The notes: a model not told the origin generated them from the sequence alone. 64,000 nt of DNA from Ampullaceana balthica (GCA_944989445.1 CALYLW010000320.1:241501-305500), one strand, 5' to 3'. Counted from the stretch's first letter, positions 34,570 to 46,777 are shown. Program-made: numbers and translations.

Positions 34570-37500
34570 TTTTGAAAAATATATAATGTGCTTAAAACTT
34601 TTACATGAATGGAAATCCTAAGTACACAATTTAAATTTATCCTGCACTTTTCCTGTATTTGTAAAACAATTTCCACAAGTTACAGGTTGTCAACAGACTA
34701 AATGAATAAGCGGAGCTGATCTTGTGCCCAAGTGAGCGACCTATTAATTATGCGTGAATGTGTTGCAAACAATTCAACTATACGAAATACGACAGGCTTT
34801 TACTTTGCTTAATGATTGTAATAGGTTTTATTGTTTTTTATTATTTTTTTTTGTTGTTTTTGTGTTGTTGTTTTATTTGGTTATTTTTTTATTTTTATTT
34901 TTATTTTATTTTTTTACTTTGCTTGTTTTCCTTTTTTTTTCTTTTTTTATGTAAAGTTTTGTTTTTTTTAAATTTAAGAAATGCTTCAACATTGCTCTTA
35001 TAAAACAAGAGCCGCCTGCAAACTTTCTGAGCAGTTGCCCCCCCCCCAACCCCCTTTAATATTGAAAGGGAAAGGTCCAACGGTATAAGTCCAATGAGGG
35101 CAATTGTTTTGATTAATAATATATTTTGTTAAAACACTGGAGAACTGTAAAACAGTAGCAATGGAATTTTAAATAATGTTTGTTTCTCTCTCACTATTAA
35201 GAAGGTATTTCAATCAATGAATTAAATTCTTTTGTTGCCTTATTTGGGATGTTTTCTTCATTTTTTATGTGTTTGTGTTTTTATTGTAAATACAATTGTC
35301 TGAGATGACACATAATTTTTGTTTAAACAAAGTCACTTGTAACAGAACATTTTAACATCAAGGGGTTTCAAAATAATGCTTATTAAAAAAGAGGCCACCA
35401 AAAAAATATCATAATAAATTCATATGTAAGAGCTAACAAAAAGTTTAATTTACTATTTTGTTGCGTATGAAATATGAAGGTACAAAATGTTTATTGATAT
35501 CAGCTGCAACAGTTATTCAAAAATAGCCTTTTATATATATATACTTTTACTTCTTGTGACTAAAATTTTGAGAACACAGAAAAAAAAATCTAATGGCTTA
35601 TTAAAAACACAAGAAACACTACGAACTTAAGCATTTCAGAACAAGTACATAAATAAACAAATATATATAAATAATATATATATATATATATATATATAGA
35701 TAGATACATAATTTTAAAAAATTATACCTTCGATGACATAACACTGTGCATGATAAATATTTTTAGGTAAAGAGCAATTGATTCTTGTAAATATTTCAAA
35801 ATGCTATTTATACACTTCAGGAAGGGGAAACAGCAGAAGTTATTACTTATGGAATTGACTTGTCAAAATGTTGTTTAAATATTAGTCTCACTTCTAAAAC
35901 GCCTTGCCTTAATTACATTTATAAACAATAAATGTATGTTTAAAAACATATGCGTTGCCTATAACTGATATATGTTTTATTTCCTTAAATCATTTACACA
36001 CCCAAAACTATTTCCTTGACCCTGCATACATAAGTCTCATTCGAAAAAAAAATATCTGTTACTAAATGTTAATGTTAATTCCGTGCAAGCACAACAATGT
36101 TACTGTTATAAAACAATAAAACAAGGGTGCGTTTGCATTCTTTCTGAGAAATTGCTCCCTTTAATATTGCAAGGAAATGCACTTGAATTTTTTTTAAATT
36201 TATTCATTTTGTTTTATATGTTTACTAAGAATAAAACACTAGGGACATTGTTACAACAGAAGCCATTTTTTTTTCAATTTGTTGCAAAATTGACATTGAC
36301 TAGTTTGACTCACTAAATTGCATCATTTAGTTCTTACGCAGATATTTTCTTCATTTTTTAAACAAATTTTATTGTCAGGACTATAGTCTGATAATACACA
36401 TTAAAAAAAATCTTTAAACAATATAAACACTTTTAATAGAACATTTGATTAAAATTATATTGTTCAAAAATAATCCCCCTCCCCCCCTCAAAAAAAATAA
36501 TTTATAAAAAATAAAATTCAAATAAAGTAATAAATGCAAGTGAAACAGCTAATAAAAAGATTAATTAACATTATTATATTCATTGGTGGATATGAAAGGT
36601 GCAGAGGAAAACTTGTTTAATGACATCGGTTATTTATATATTAAAATTTAAATTACATCATCAAACATGGAACTCCTACCTCCTTATTGAAATTTCAGAG
36701 AAAAAAATATATTCTACGTCTTAATAATTCAAGGAAAGCTGCGAATTTATATATAAGTATTTTCGGAAAGAAACGCACAAAGTACCACAAAAAGTCGACA
36801 ACTCGCTGAATTAACAATGCAATAATTTCAAGTGAAAAGCAATTACGTTTTGAATATATTTCTAATTGACAACACCGTAACAACCCACTTCAGTGATAAA
36901 CTAGAGGTCGCGGAAGCTTACCTTTTAGATAACTCAGAATTACAAAGATAAATAAATTTTAAGAGTGTTTACAGATTTAAGGACAATTTCCATAAGGTTT
37001 GTTGTCGGTAACGAACGTTTCCCTCGGGGTTTCCTACGGTGGTTTCCTAATCTGGTGACATTATGTCATTGTGGCTACTTTGTGAAGGCTTTGTTTATAA
37101 ACATAATGACTTACTGGTAGCTTTATAAATGCACACCCTGCTCCTCAATCTAGAAAACAGTCAATTATAGAACTCATTTGAGAGAGTTCCGACATTTACA
37201 TTTTTACTAGCCCATATGATGATGTCATTAGCTGCTAACAGCCTCCAAAGTTTCATTGGTCTTTGCTTATAATATACTCGAGCAAATAAAGAGGAAATGA
37301 TGAAGACTAAACGTAAACCAATCATGTAGTTGTTAAATACTGTAAATAAGATTTGGATGAGGAAGTTTAAATATTTTCATTTTTTGCTACTCACAATATC
37401 AACTCATCGGGACAAGTAGATAATGAATTTAGATAAGGTACTGCTTTGAATATTTATCATGTTACAGAGAAAATGGTTTTTCTTAGTGCAAATATAAAAA

Positions 37501-37630
37501 AATTTAAATAATAGTGTATCTGAAATATGGAAATTGCAGGTTTCCTTCCCTTCCTAATATTAAAACATAAAGTCTGTATGTATATTTACGTCTAACTTAA
37601 ATCTGAAGGAGAGAGAAGACCTTTCCTTAA
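34570..37630. other. Intergenic region between convergent genes, unit 1
   Basis: AT-rich DNA with poly-T (34840-34960), poly-C and TA-dinucleotide tracts (35670-35700). It is collinear with 44500-46770 plus 49820-51750 of unit 2. No gene, RNA or element is recognised in it. Confidence 0.6.
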
Positions 37631-38626
37631 TCATTCATTTTCCTTAATATGAAATGCAATCCACTCTAAGTGCTCAGTTACTCTCATAAACAGAGATGGG
37701 AAAAAATTATAGGTGCAATTAAATCCTTTAGGCACTGAATAAGCTACACCTGCAAGAACAAATCGTCCATCTACTTTACAGGCAAGAGGACCGCCAGAAT
37801 CCCCAAAGCAGACTCCACTTCCGGCGTCATTCAAATCCAAGCACAAGACCCGCCTATCATGTATTTCAGCACCCAACAACACAGCCCAGCTGTAGATACA
37901 GAGACTTTGAGGCATGACGGTTACTTTGATTTGCTGAAGAACAAGGTTTGGTTCTTGAAAATAATCAGACCTTCCCCAACCAGTCGCATAGCAGTCTCCA
38001 GCTTGTTCGCCGTCAAACCTCTGACCCGGTTTTGGAAGACAAATGGGCCGTACGTAGTCAGTGAACTCCACCGGTGTTTCAAGCTTGATCAGAGCGATGT
38101 CGGACACATGGTGGGAAATAAAACCCTTGTGGGCGATGATCTTTGCCGGTTTTCGTCTTCGGATCCCGGGGTCGTTTCTTGTAAAGTTTTCATCGACGCT
38201 TAACGTGCTCAAATCTGTAAGACCGAGAAATACTCCGACGGTTACGTCGAGAAACGCTGCCACTTCGACGTCAATCACGCAGTGAGCGGCAGTCAGTACC
38301 CACGACTCCGATATAAGGGAACCGCCGCACATTTGGGTGTAGTTGTTACGGTTCCTCATTAGCACAAAAACTTGCCACGGCCACGCCTTCTCTGGCGCGT
38401 CTTTTCCGTTTATTATGGCTTCATTGATGTCGATGGCAGGATTTCCGCAAAGGCTGATGTTTTCGAATATATTTTCAGTTGAGCCATGGAATGGTAAATC
38501 TGGTTCACTATTTTTTCCAACGGTATGGTAATAAATATATCTATAATCATAAAGAGGATGTGTTATGGCCGACATCAATTCACAAACTTGGGACATCACA
38601 AAGTGAAGGAAATAGATAGCGAAGAT
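37631..38626 (-). CDS. S1-family (chymotrypsin-fold) serine protease, unit 1, terminal exon
   Basis: A single 996-bp exon starting after a TTTATTTTTCAG acceptor. Its first codons (IFAIYFLHFV) read as a signal-peptide core, so the initiator lies in an unseen upstream exon. Counting from the exon's first codon: light-chain Cys60, activation site NEA|IING near 70-74, WPWQV near 82-86, His115 in LTAAHC, Asp176 in DIALIKL, RPICLP near 193-198, CYATGWGR near 212-219, and Ser277 in GDSGGP. The triad is complete. By alignment by eye, residue 189 is Gly (not the trypsin Asp), 216 is Val and 226 is Ser, an elastase-like pocket. The P1 residue of the activation site is Ala, not Arg or Lys. The normally invariant Ser214 aligns with Tyr. 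Likely a secreted protease; the substrate is unknown. Confidence 0.88.
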   Translation of the reverse strand: MFAIYFLHFVMSQVCELMSAITHPLYDYRYIYYHTVGKNSEPDLPFHGSTENIFENISLCGNPAIDINEAIINGKDAPEKAWPWQVFVLMRNRNNYTQMCGGSLISESWVLTAAHCVIDVEVAAFLDVTVGVFLGLTDLSTLSVDENFTRNDPGIRRRKPAKIIAHKGFISHHVSDIALIKLETPVEFTDYVRPICLPKPGQRFDGEQAGDCYATGWGRSDYFQEPNLVLQQIKVTVMPQSLCIYSWAVLLGAEIHDRRVLCLDLNDAGSGVCFGDSGGPLACKVDGRFVLAGVAYSVPKGFNCTYNFFPSLFMRVTEHLEWIAFHIKENE

Positions 38627-40700
38627 CTGAAAAATAAATTGTAATTATTTATTAGTCACGATGTAAATTACACATGGATATTTTATCTGATCTAGCCTAC
38701 AGTACTTTCTGACTCAAAATATATTTCCAATTATTTTAATATATTTTAATTATATAGGTTATGACGCATGGCACATCTTCAAACGGTACATCATCTATTT
38801 TCTCAGTGCTAATGTTGTTCTTTGATCTGCAAAACTTAGTTCATGTTTCATTTGAAATTTAGATATATTAGGCTACATGACTAGGATATAGAGTGATCTG
38901 TAAACATGGGATGATTTTTTGTATAATTAAAGTAGATACCTATGCAGAGAGAGTTGTTTTCTTTACAAATCCTACAAAGTAAATGAGGAAGTCTTTTATA
39001 AGATTTGAATATAAATTTGTACGTTTCAAAAACTTCGTACACCACTACCCAGAGTGTCAGGTTACAACGCTCTGACTAAAGCTTGCGATAGTGTTGACAT
39101 TTTATACAGCAATCTTGAGATGGAGTGTATCATGTCAGGTGGATAGACCAAGCTTGAAGTGGTGAAGAGCTTTTCTCTTAGTTTATAAAAAGTTCAATAT
39201 TTAAAGGCAGACTGACTTTATATTTCATACGCAATGATTGATTCATACAAAACAACACAGTTTATAAACAGCGTTTCGCCATGAGTTCTAGAGTGCCCGC
39301 CCCTTATGTCCCGTCGCGGTTAGTCTCTCATTTTGCAAATTGGGAATGAGCGTTATCCATAGTAAAGCTAAATGGATGTAACATGGCTGAGGAAACAGTG
39401 GCTACCATGCTGCCATGAATTATCATCAGCGATTAGGGATTGTGACAGTTTAGGCAGCCCTAGAAACCACGGAAGAACAATTGTATGGCAATGCCTTTAA
39501 GTTGAGGGTAGCTACCGGAATTATAAGCCGCGTGAAAACAGCTTGTAGGCTCGACCTTCCCAAAATGGAATGTCGCATAAACAGCCTTTAAACTTTAAAA
39601 TATTCCAATTTCGGCTAGGAGGAAAAATTCCGGAAAATCGTGCATAACAAAGGATCTGTAAACAATAGTATGGCGTGATTACCTTTAATAACACAATATT
39701 CATAGTGATGTCAGTATAAAGGAAAAGCAAGATCTTTTGATATGTATAGAAAAGTAAGAAATATACAATATTGCAGCACCATTATTCAATATATTTATTA
39801 CTATTCCTTGACTTGTTTCAAACTTCCGTTTAGCTTTTAAGCTGCCGATGATCTCGTTTTCGAGTGAAGTGTGCAAAGTCGATGTGCAAAAGTCGATGTG
39901 CAAAGTCTTACATATTTTATGAAGTCTATTTCTACTTGCTTTGTTAGTATAAAAAAGTTTTTTAATCCCACCCAGGGTTTCGTGATTTTATTGACTACTG
40001 CCCCTAGCAATTGAAAGTACCCTTCAAATAGTTCACAAAGTTGCCCCTCCATATTAAACTTTATATTCTGCTTATTAGCCTCACTCTAACGCAATTATAT
40101 ATTATCTAACTCCTATACATGATTCATTTTCTTCTTTAATATCCCCGATCTTTTACTTTCAATGCATAGACTTTAGGGCAGTTTATTGAACAATCTATTC
40201 AAAACAATCACTTGTACTATTTAAGCACCTAAGGTAAATAAATCTTCCACCTAACAAACATTTGACTTTGTTATTATTACTATTCACATTTTTATATATA
40301 TTTTATCAGTCGCATAAACAGCCTTTAAAATATTTGCTCCATCCGGTCCTCAAAATGGCGAAAATAAATTTCTCTACCCTCTATAAAATAAAAGAAAAAA
40401 AAAGCGCTGGAGAAATTTACGATGTACAAATGTAATATGAGGAAATCAACGATATCAAGGAATTTTAATACGAATTGAACTCTTTATATGCCCGTCTGTT
40501 ACTGTATTTTATTTGTAATTGGCATTTTGTGGCTGTATTAAATGTTATACTAATACAACTAAAACCGGAAGTTGATCAAACTGGTGGAAAATAAATTTCT
40601 CTGCCGGCTATAAAATAAAAGAATACAAAATCGTTGGAGAAATTTACAACGCACATGTGAAATATGAGGAAAAGGGGCGAAGGCGGTTAACTGGCGCCTC
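38627..40700. other. Intron and upstream DNA of protease, unit 1
   Basis: Collinear with 52743-53290 plus 55584-57131 of unit 2. The first protease exon must lie here on the minus strand, but I cannot fix it. The stretch 39420-39680 (GGCAGCCCTAGAAACCACGG onward) is conserved between units but has no recognisable product. The last ~35 bp match the 5' end of the LINE at 57.1 kb. Confidence 0.5.
39100..39106 (-). promoter_or_regulatory. Candidate TATA box of protease gene, unit 1
   Basis: TATAAAA on the minus strand, about 480 bp upstream of the protease acceptor. The surrounding 200 bp is strongly conserved at 53212-53218 in unit 2. No start site or first exon was identified, so this is a candidate only. 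Confidence 0.3.
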
Positions 40701-42885
40701 ACTGTAATAGTTCAGCAATGCATAAATTATAATTCTTTCTTTTTCTTTCATCCATTTTGTTCAGTGCGCCATCCCTGTGTTCTTAGCCCTACTGCAAGAT
40801 TTGTCTTATGAATGCTCTAGCGCTGTTGAGATTAAATTAAACGACGACAGAATATCCAATAAAGCCCAGTGCTGTTGAGTTAAAAGATTGACAGAACATC
40901 TGCCAATTTCAAAAACATATACAACTCCTACAGAGATCCATCTACCTCAAAAAAAGTTAACTTAACAAAATGGTGAGCATCTAATTTTTAAAAAATTAAT
41001 CTAATGATATTCCTTTATGAACGCTTTCAGTACCAAAACAAATTATTGTTAACAATGAAAGATGCATCCAACCAACCAAGCACCCATTCATGCATTTATT
41101 TTTAAAATACATTTAAATGACCAAATTCTGGCTCATCGCGCATTACAAACACTTTTAACAACTTGAGAAAAGACATTGCACTCTCAATGTTCCTAAAAAT
41201 GCATACCATTTTATGCATATATCCAGACTTGAAGGTATGTCATTCATAGAGTCGTATTTATGTCGAGGGAGGTATTTCCGACTTTGTGTCCTGGATGCCA
41301 AGGCGGCCGCTTCGGAAGCGATCGCTCCGGGCGAGGGGGGAAGATAGCTAAGGGGGTCTTCCGGGAAAACCCATGAAGAGCACTAGGCTCGGGGCTGCTG
41401 AATTTCTTCCTCATGTAGGATATTGATATGGTAGCTCTGTCGCCGGAACCCAATGACTCAGATAATATGTGGGTAGTTGTGGTTCAATATTTAGTTCTGT
41501 CCGACGACGCTTAACCCCAACATTGCTTGCTTTCTTCTGGGCTGTGTAACGAAGAGTCCGATGTATCTACTGCTTTGGTCTTGTCGATTCAACTCGGACA
41601 TGTACATTGCCGCACATTAGACCCTCACATTTCTCTCCGGTGGAGTTCAACCGAGTTCTTCACTGCGTTATCCCAGTGGTATCTAAAGGGTGATGCTAAC
41701 TCACTAGTGACAAGGCAATCAAATTTATTTTTCAGTTTCCATCTCTTTGAGTTAAAAATAATTGGTACATATTTTTTTAAAATATCTTTATATTAAACAG
41801 TTGTTTAAAATCGATTCATGTGTATTTTACTATGATTACATGCCAGAACTTAAAACTATGAACAATAACTTAACCCAAAACTGCGTTCTGTGCTGGCCTA
41901 TACAATTAAACAATCGATATTTTTTCTTTTGTTTGTGCAAAAGTTTACCCCGGAGATATCAACATAGCTGACACAGTTGTGTCTAGATAAACAAAATGTC
42001 TATATAAACTAACTGTGACAACCAGTTTATACGTGTTTTGTTGAAAAAAAATCTGACAACACATCTTCTTAAAGAAATTACAACCACAGCAGTTCAAGAA
42101 ATGCTACCATTAGGATCATTAGATTTGTATGCAGACGCGGCATATTGTACATCAAATTATAAGATTTGCTATGACAGTGCATTCAGCCTTCACAGTCTCT
42201 GAAGGCGAACCGTAGAAGCATAGCAATAGAGAAGAGAAGAGAAAAGTGTTTTTGGTGCCAGTGCAAAGCATTTTTTCGCTTTTCTGCTTAAATATAGCTC
42301 ACAACATCTAATAAACCAAACCAAGTAAACCAAATTGGTATTTATGGTAAAGTACTAATTAAGCAACTAAAAAAAACTTGATTACGTAAAACGATGCATG
42401 CCAGCTTAAAGTTATTGATATAATTAATTGAATGTTTTGTGTTTACTTTTCAGACAATGAGTTCATGGACGCAACAGCTGTGCCCAGTAAGTATTGCATA
42501 ATTTTTAACAAGCATAACCGAATGTCGATGCTAGAACAGTCTAGTTTAAATATAATTTTAAAATTAGCATAATTTATAAGCCATTGGTCGTCTCCTACCG
42601 AACACTTTTTTGGTTTTTATTTCGAAACGGACACTTTGATTTCAAATCTAACACCAAACTTAAGTCACCAAGGAACATTCTTGTACAAATGATCTGGAGC
42701 TGAAATGTAACTGGGCCTAAACCAGGGGTCAAATATATCTACCGTGTTAGAAAATGAGCTAAAAGTTGAGGTTGTTGTTGTTATTTCTATATTTCTAAAT
42801 ATATTTTTTATTTTTTTTTCCTTCCTAATAAAACAAGTGAACAAAATATGGGTGAGACTGCAATCAGGCGTATAGATTAGTAATT

Positions 42886-42952
42886 GGATAACATGTAAAC
42901 GGGATATGAGTGAGATTGACAGACTCACTCATACCCTGTTTACATATTATCC
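42886..42952 (+). repeat. 67-bp near-perfect hairpin in unit-2 intron
   Basis: Arms of 29 bp starting GGATAACATGTAAACGGGAT pair with the right arm ending ...TACATATTATCC, with three mismatches (two could be G-U pairs in RNA) around a 9-base loop ATTGACAGA. It lies in unit-2-specific intron DNA (about 42745-43030) and is absent from unit 1. It could be a small foldback element or a hairpin RNA source. Confidence 0.75.
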
Positions 42953-43249
42953 ATTTTCAAATAAAACAACACCTGAAAAAAAAATTATTTCCCGTTGTTC
43001 AAAAATAATTAATATTTTTTTTAAAAGTAAATAAATATAGCTAAAGGTTACCGAACTTGTAAAATCTTTAAAAATTTTAGTAACTAATAGAATGGCGCTT
43101 TTAAATACTCAGGCTTTTCAGAAAAGTATATTTTAAACGTAAATATTAATGGCATACTTAGAAATTATTAATGAAATGGAATTAAAATAATTCTAGTAGA
43201 TAGTAAGACTAATTTCAAAGAAAATAATTCACTATGTCATTAGATTATA

Positions 43250-43462
43250 GAACGCGGTGGTCGAGTGGCAGCGCGTTCGACTTTCGTACCGATGGTCACG
43301 GGTTCGAATACATGTGAAGGCAAGGATTTGTTCCCGGGGCCTAGCGCGTCCCTGAGTCACCCTGCTCCGAATGGTTACCTAACACTAGTTAGGCGGCTGG
43401 GTATTGCGTGGAACCCACAAAGCCGTGGCCTGTGAACGCTGCATCACTTGCCAACTGATCAT
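43250..43462 (+). mobile_element. tRNA-derived SINE
   Basis: The head has a pol III A box (TGGTCGAGTGG, 43257-43267) and a B box (GGTTCGAATAC, 43301-43311) with tRNA-like spacing. It is followed by a body with CCCTGAGTCACCCTGCTCCG and GGTTACCTAACACTAG, reminiscent of the conserved centre of widespread metazoan SINEs. It is absent at the matching intron position of unit 1 (about 33690). The 3' end is approximate. Confidence 0.75.
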
Positions 43463-44249
43463 CTACTAAAAAGGAAGGAAAACTCCAAATCTCGTTATTT
43501 CAAATTTTAAACAAATAAGCATATTGGCTAAAAAGATTTGCTTAATGCAAAAAAAAATATTTTTTTTTAAATTGAAATTGATTTAACCTAGTTACATTAA
43601 CCCGACATTTTAATTTCTTTTAGTTATGTAATCTATATTGGGGGAGGGGGGTATTATTTGTTAAAAAAGTTCTTCATTAAATTAAATTTCATAGTGTTGT
43701 GTGAGGGGAAACCATATTTGGGAGTATGTCTCTATCAATTAGCAGCCTGTTCTTACAGAGGATGGTCTATTATTAATTGACATGTTGCCTATTTAGAGTT
43801 TATAAATAAAGATACTTTTTCAGTAGTATTGATTTGATTATTTTTTTCAGCTGTGAGTAAGCTAAACACAATACAAGAAAGAGAGCTTGTGAGACAAAAG
43901 CGTGTGGTGGTGGTCCCAGCAGCCGTTGGTCCAGCAGTCAAAGGTGCCACTGCTCTTTGCGGTCTGGCTCCGGGTGGGTGCCTGGCAGCTGCAGCAAATA
44001 CCGCAAACGCCTTGGCCAAGGCAGCCGCGTTAAGTTATGTTGGGAAAAAATTGGTGAAAATGCAGAAGAAATTGGAAATAAAATTGGTGAAACTGCAGAA
44101 GAAATTGCAAAGAAAAGTGTCGAAACTGCAGAAACAATTGGAAAGAAAATTGGTGAAACTGCGGAAGAAATTGGAAAGAAAATTGTTGAAACTGCAGACA
44201 GAATTGTAGAGAGTGTTTGGAGAGTGTTTAGACCTTGGAGTTGGTGATT

Positions 44250-45424
44250 TAATTATTTTTTTACAAATGAGTGTCCCTCCTTTCTAAAGCTAAAGATCGG
44301 GTTTCTTCGTAATTTGTGTAAACATATTTATAAAATAATTAGTCTAAATTTTAATTTATGTCTGCTTTTTGTAACCTTTTCTCAATGAAATATTTTGGTT
44401 TAAATATATGTCATGTCATTAATTTTTTTAAACTGAAGGGAAACAATTAAAAAATAATTATAATATCTCGGTCACTATAGATTCTATGTGAAAGCAGTAT
44501 TTTTTTTAATTATATAATACGCTTAAAACTTTTACATCAATGGAAATCCAAAGTGAACAATTTAAATTTATCATGCAGTTTCCCTGTATTTTTTAAATAA
44601 TTTCCACAAGTTACAGGTTGTCAACAGACTAAATGAATAAGCGTAGCTGATCTTGTGCCAAGTGAGCGACCGATTGATTATGAGCAAATTGCTCTATAGC
44701 AACTCAACATTACATTTTATAACAATCTCTTACTTTGTTCAATGATTGTAATAGTTTTCTTTTTCCTTTCTTACAGGAATATAAATATTTCTCTGAACCC
44801 TATAATGATGGGGGGAGGGTTTTGTTGTTTTTTTTTGCTTGTTTTGTTTGTTTTCTTTTTTGTATTTTTCTGAGTAGTTTTTTTTTAAAATTGCTTCAAC
44901 ATTGCTCTTTTTAAAATAGAGCCCGTCTGCAAACTTTCTGAGCAGATGCCGCCCCCCCCCCTTTTTAATATTTAAAGGGAAAGGTCCAACGGTTTAAGTC
45001 CAAAGAGGGCAAATGTTTTGGTTAATAATTTCTGGAGAAGTTTAAAACAGTAGCAATGAATTTTAATTTTGTTTAAGTTTAAATCTCACTATTAAGGAGG
45101 TGTATCAATCATTGAATTAAATTTTTATGTTGCCTTATTTTGATGCTTTCTTCATTGTTTTATGTGTGTGTGTGTGTGTGTTTTATTCTAAATACAATTG
45201 TCTGAGCTGACACATTATAATTTATTGAAACAAAGTCACTTGTATCAGAACATTTTAACACCAAGTGGTTTCAAAAGAATTCTTATTAAAGAAAGGCCAC
45301 CAAAAAATATCATAATACATTCATGTGTAAGAGCTAACGAAAGGTTTAATTGAATTTATTGTTGCATAGGACATATACAAAAATTTTATTGATATCAGCT
45401 GCAATAGGTATTTAAAAATAGCCT

Positions 45425-45494
<70 letters not shown>

Positions 45495-46769
45495 ACATAA
45501 AAAAATACAGAACGTCTACTTCTTTTGACTGAAATTTTGAGAGTACAGATAAAAACAAATTATTTAACGGCTTAAAAACTCCAAAAAAAAACACGAATTT
45601 TATCATTTCAGGACACATAAATTAAGAAAGAAAGATATATACATAGCCTACATAATTTTTTTATAATTAAACCTTCGCTGACGTAACACTATGCATGATA
45701 AAAATGTGTAGGTAAAGAGCAATTAATTCTTGTAACTATTACAAGTATTACAAAATGCTATTTATGCACTAAGGAAGGGGAACAATAGAAGTTATTACTT
45801 ATGAAATTTACTTGTCAAAATGTTATTTAAATATTAGTCTCACTTCTAAAACGCATTGCCTTAATTAAATTTGTAAACTATAAATGTATGTTTAAAAACA
45901 TATGCGTTGCCTAAAACAGATATGTTTTATTTCCTTACATCATTTTACACAACTATAACTATTGCCTTCCTCCTGCATACATGAGTCTTTTTGAAACAAA
46001 ATCTGTTAAGAAATCCACACGCGTTAAACCATTACAATGTTACTCTCATAAAAGAATAAAACTGGAGTGCTTTCGAATTCTTTCTGAGCAGTTGCTCCCT
46101 TTTATATTGCAAGGAAATGCACTTGATTTTTAAAAAAAATTATTTATATTGTTTTATATGTTTACTAAAATAAAACATGAGGTATAATGTAAGAACAGAA
46201 GCCATATAATTTTTTTTCAATTTGTTTCAAAATTGATATTGAATAGTTTGACTCAACAAATTACATCATTTAGTTCTTACAAAGATATTTACTACATTTT
46301 TTTAAACACATTTTATCGTCAGAACCATAGTCCGATAATTATAAACTCTAAACAAACACACACTTTTAACAGAACATTAAAAAACCAAGTGGTTTAAAGT
46401 TATACTTGCTTCAAACCAACAATCCTCCCGCCGCCCATATCCAAAAAAAAATAGAAGTAAATGCAAGAGAAGCGGCTAATAAAAAGCTTAATTGGCTTTA
46501 TTCTATTTATTGTTGGGTATGAAAAGTGCAGGTAAAATTGTTTAATGACATCGGTATTTAAAAATAACGTGTTATTTATATATTAAAATATAAATTTCAT
46601 CATCAAACGCAGAACTCCTACCTCCTAACTGAAATTTCAGAGTAAAAAAATATTCTACAGCCTAATAATTCAAGGAAAGCTACGAATTTATATTTAAGTT
46701 TTTTTTTAAAAAATAAACGCCACACAGTACCGCAAAAAGTGAACAACTTGCCGAGTTAACAATGCAATA
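44250..46769. other. 3' flank of peptide paralogue, unit 2
   Basis: Collinear with 34340-36815 of unit 1. AT-rich with poly-T (44820-44890), GT (45167-45181) and TA (45421-45491) tracts. No gene seen. The AATAAA used in unit 1 is altered at the matching place. Confidence 0.6.
45421..45491 (+). repeat. (TA)n microsatellite
   Basis: TA dinucleotides with one short interruption; expanded relative to the homologous spot in unit 1 (near 35535). Confidence 0.95.
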
Positions 46770-46777
46770 ATTTTAAG

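Larger units (their letters stand above)
28113..40700 (+). repeat. Tandem segmental duplication, unit 1 (12.6 kb)
   Basis: Begins ACTGTAATAGTTCAGCAATG and ends at the GGCGCCTC junction, where unit 2 starts with the same ACTGTAATAG sequence. It contains the peptide precursor gene (plus) and the S1 protease gene (minus), convergent and about 3.3 kb apart. CTC is shared by the left flank and the right flank, a 3-bp microhomology at the join. Similarity to unit 2 extends over introns and flanks, so this is a DNA-level duplication. Confidence 0.95.
42454..44247 (+). pseudogene. Peptide precursor paralogue, unit 2, with damaged signal peptide
   Basis: Exon 42454-42486 keeps the acceptor and the GTAAGT donor but lacks 40 bp present in unit 1, exactly the signal-peptide core. 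The original ATG (42457) now runs into a stop just after the splice. An in-frame ATG at 42465 would give a precursor without signal peptide. Exon 2 (from 43851) keeps RQKR, then a Val/Ala-rich stretch with the same Cys-x6-Cys loop (CGLAPGGC), then five 33-bp repeats. In the frame of exon 2 the repeats read as basic Leu/Lys helices of the LVKLQKKLQRK type, ending at 44209. One base over they read as IGETAEEIGKK-type hendecads, ending at 44247 with a Trp-rich tail. The frame switch coincides with an A6 run near 44044, suggesting a one-base deletion or a base-calling error. Probably a pseudogene; an unusual cytosolic product is possible. Confidence 0.65.

Noticed and set aside
34754..35003. Phe/Leu-rich plus-strand reading frames that look like membrane proteins
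   Set aside because: Produced by a poly-T-rich tract with no start context or conservation in unit 2.
37859..38531. Plus-strand reading frames opposite the protease exon (also 52071-52647)
   Set aside because: Antisense shadows of a well-supported S1 protease.
37631..38599. Protease start at the internal GTG/ATG of the exon
   Set aside because: The open frame continues upstream to a splice acceptor with a signal-peptide-like core, and the Met is Val in the paralogue, so the start must be in an earlier exon.
43789..44019. Minus-strand Ala/Pro-rich frame opposite peptide exon 2
   Set aside because: Shadow of the plus-strand exon; no independent evidence.
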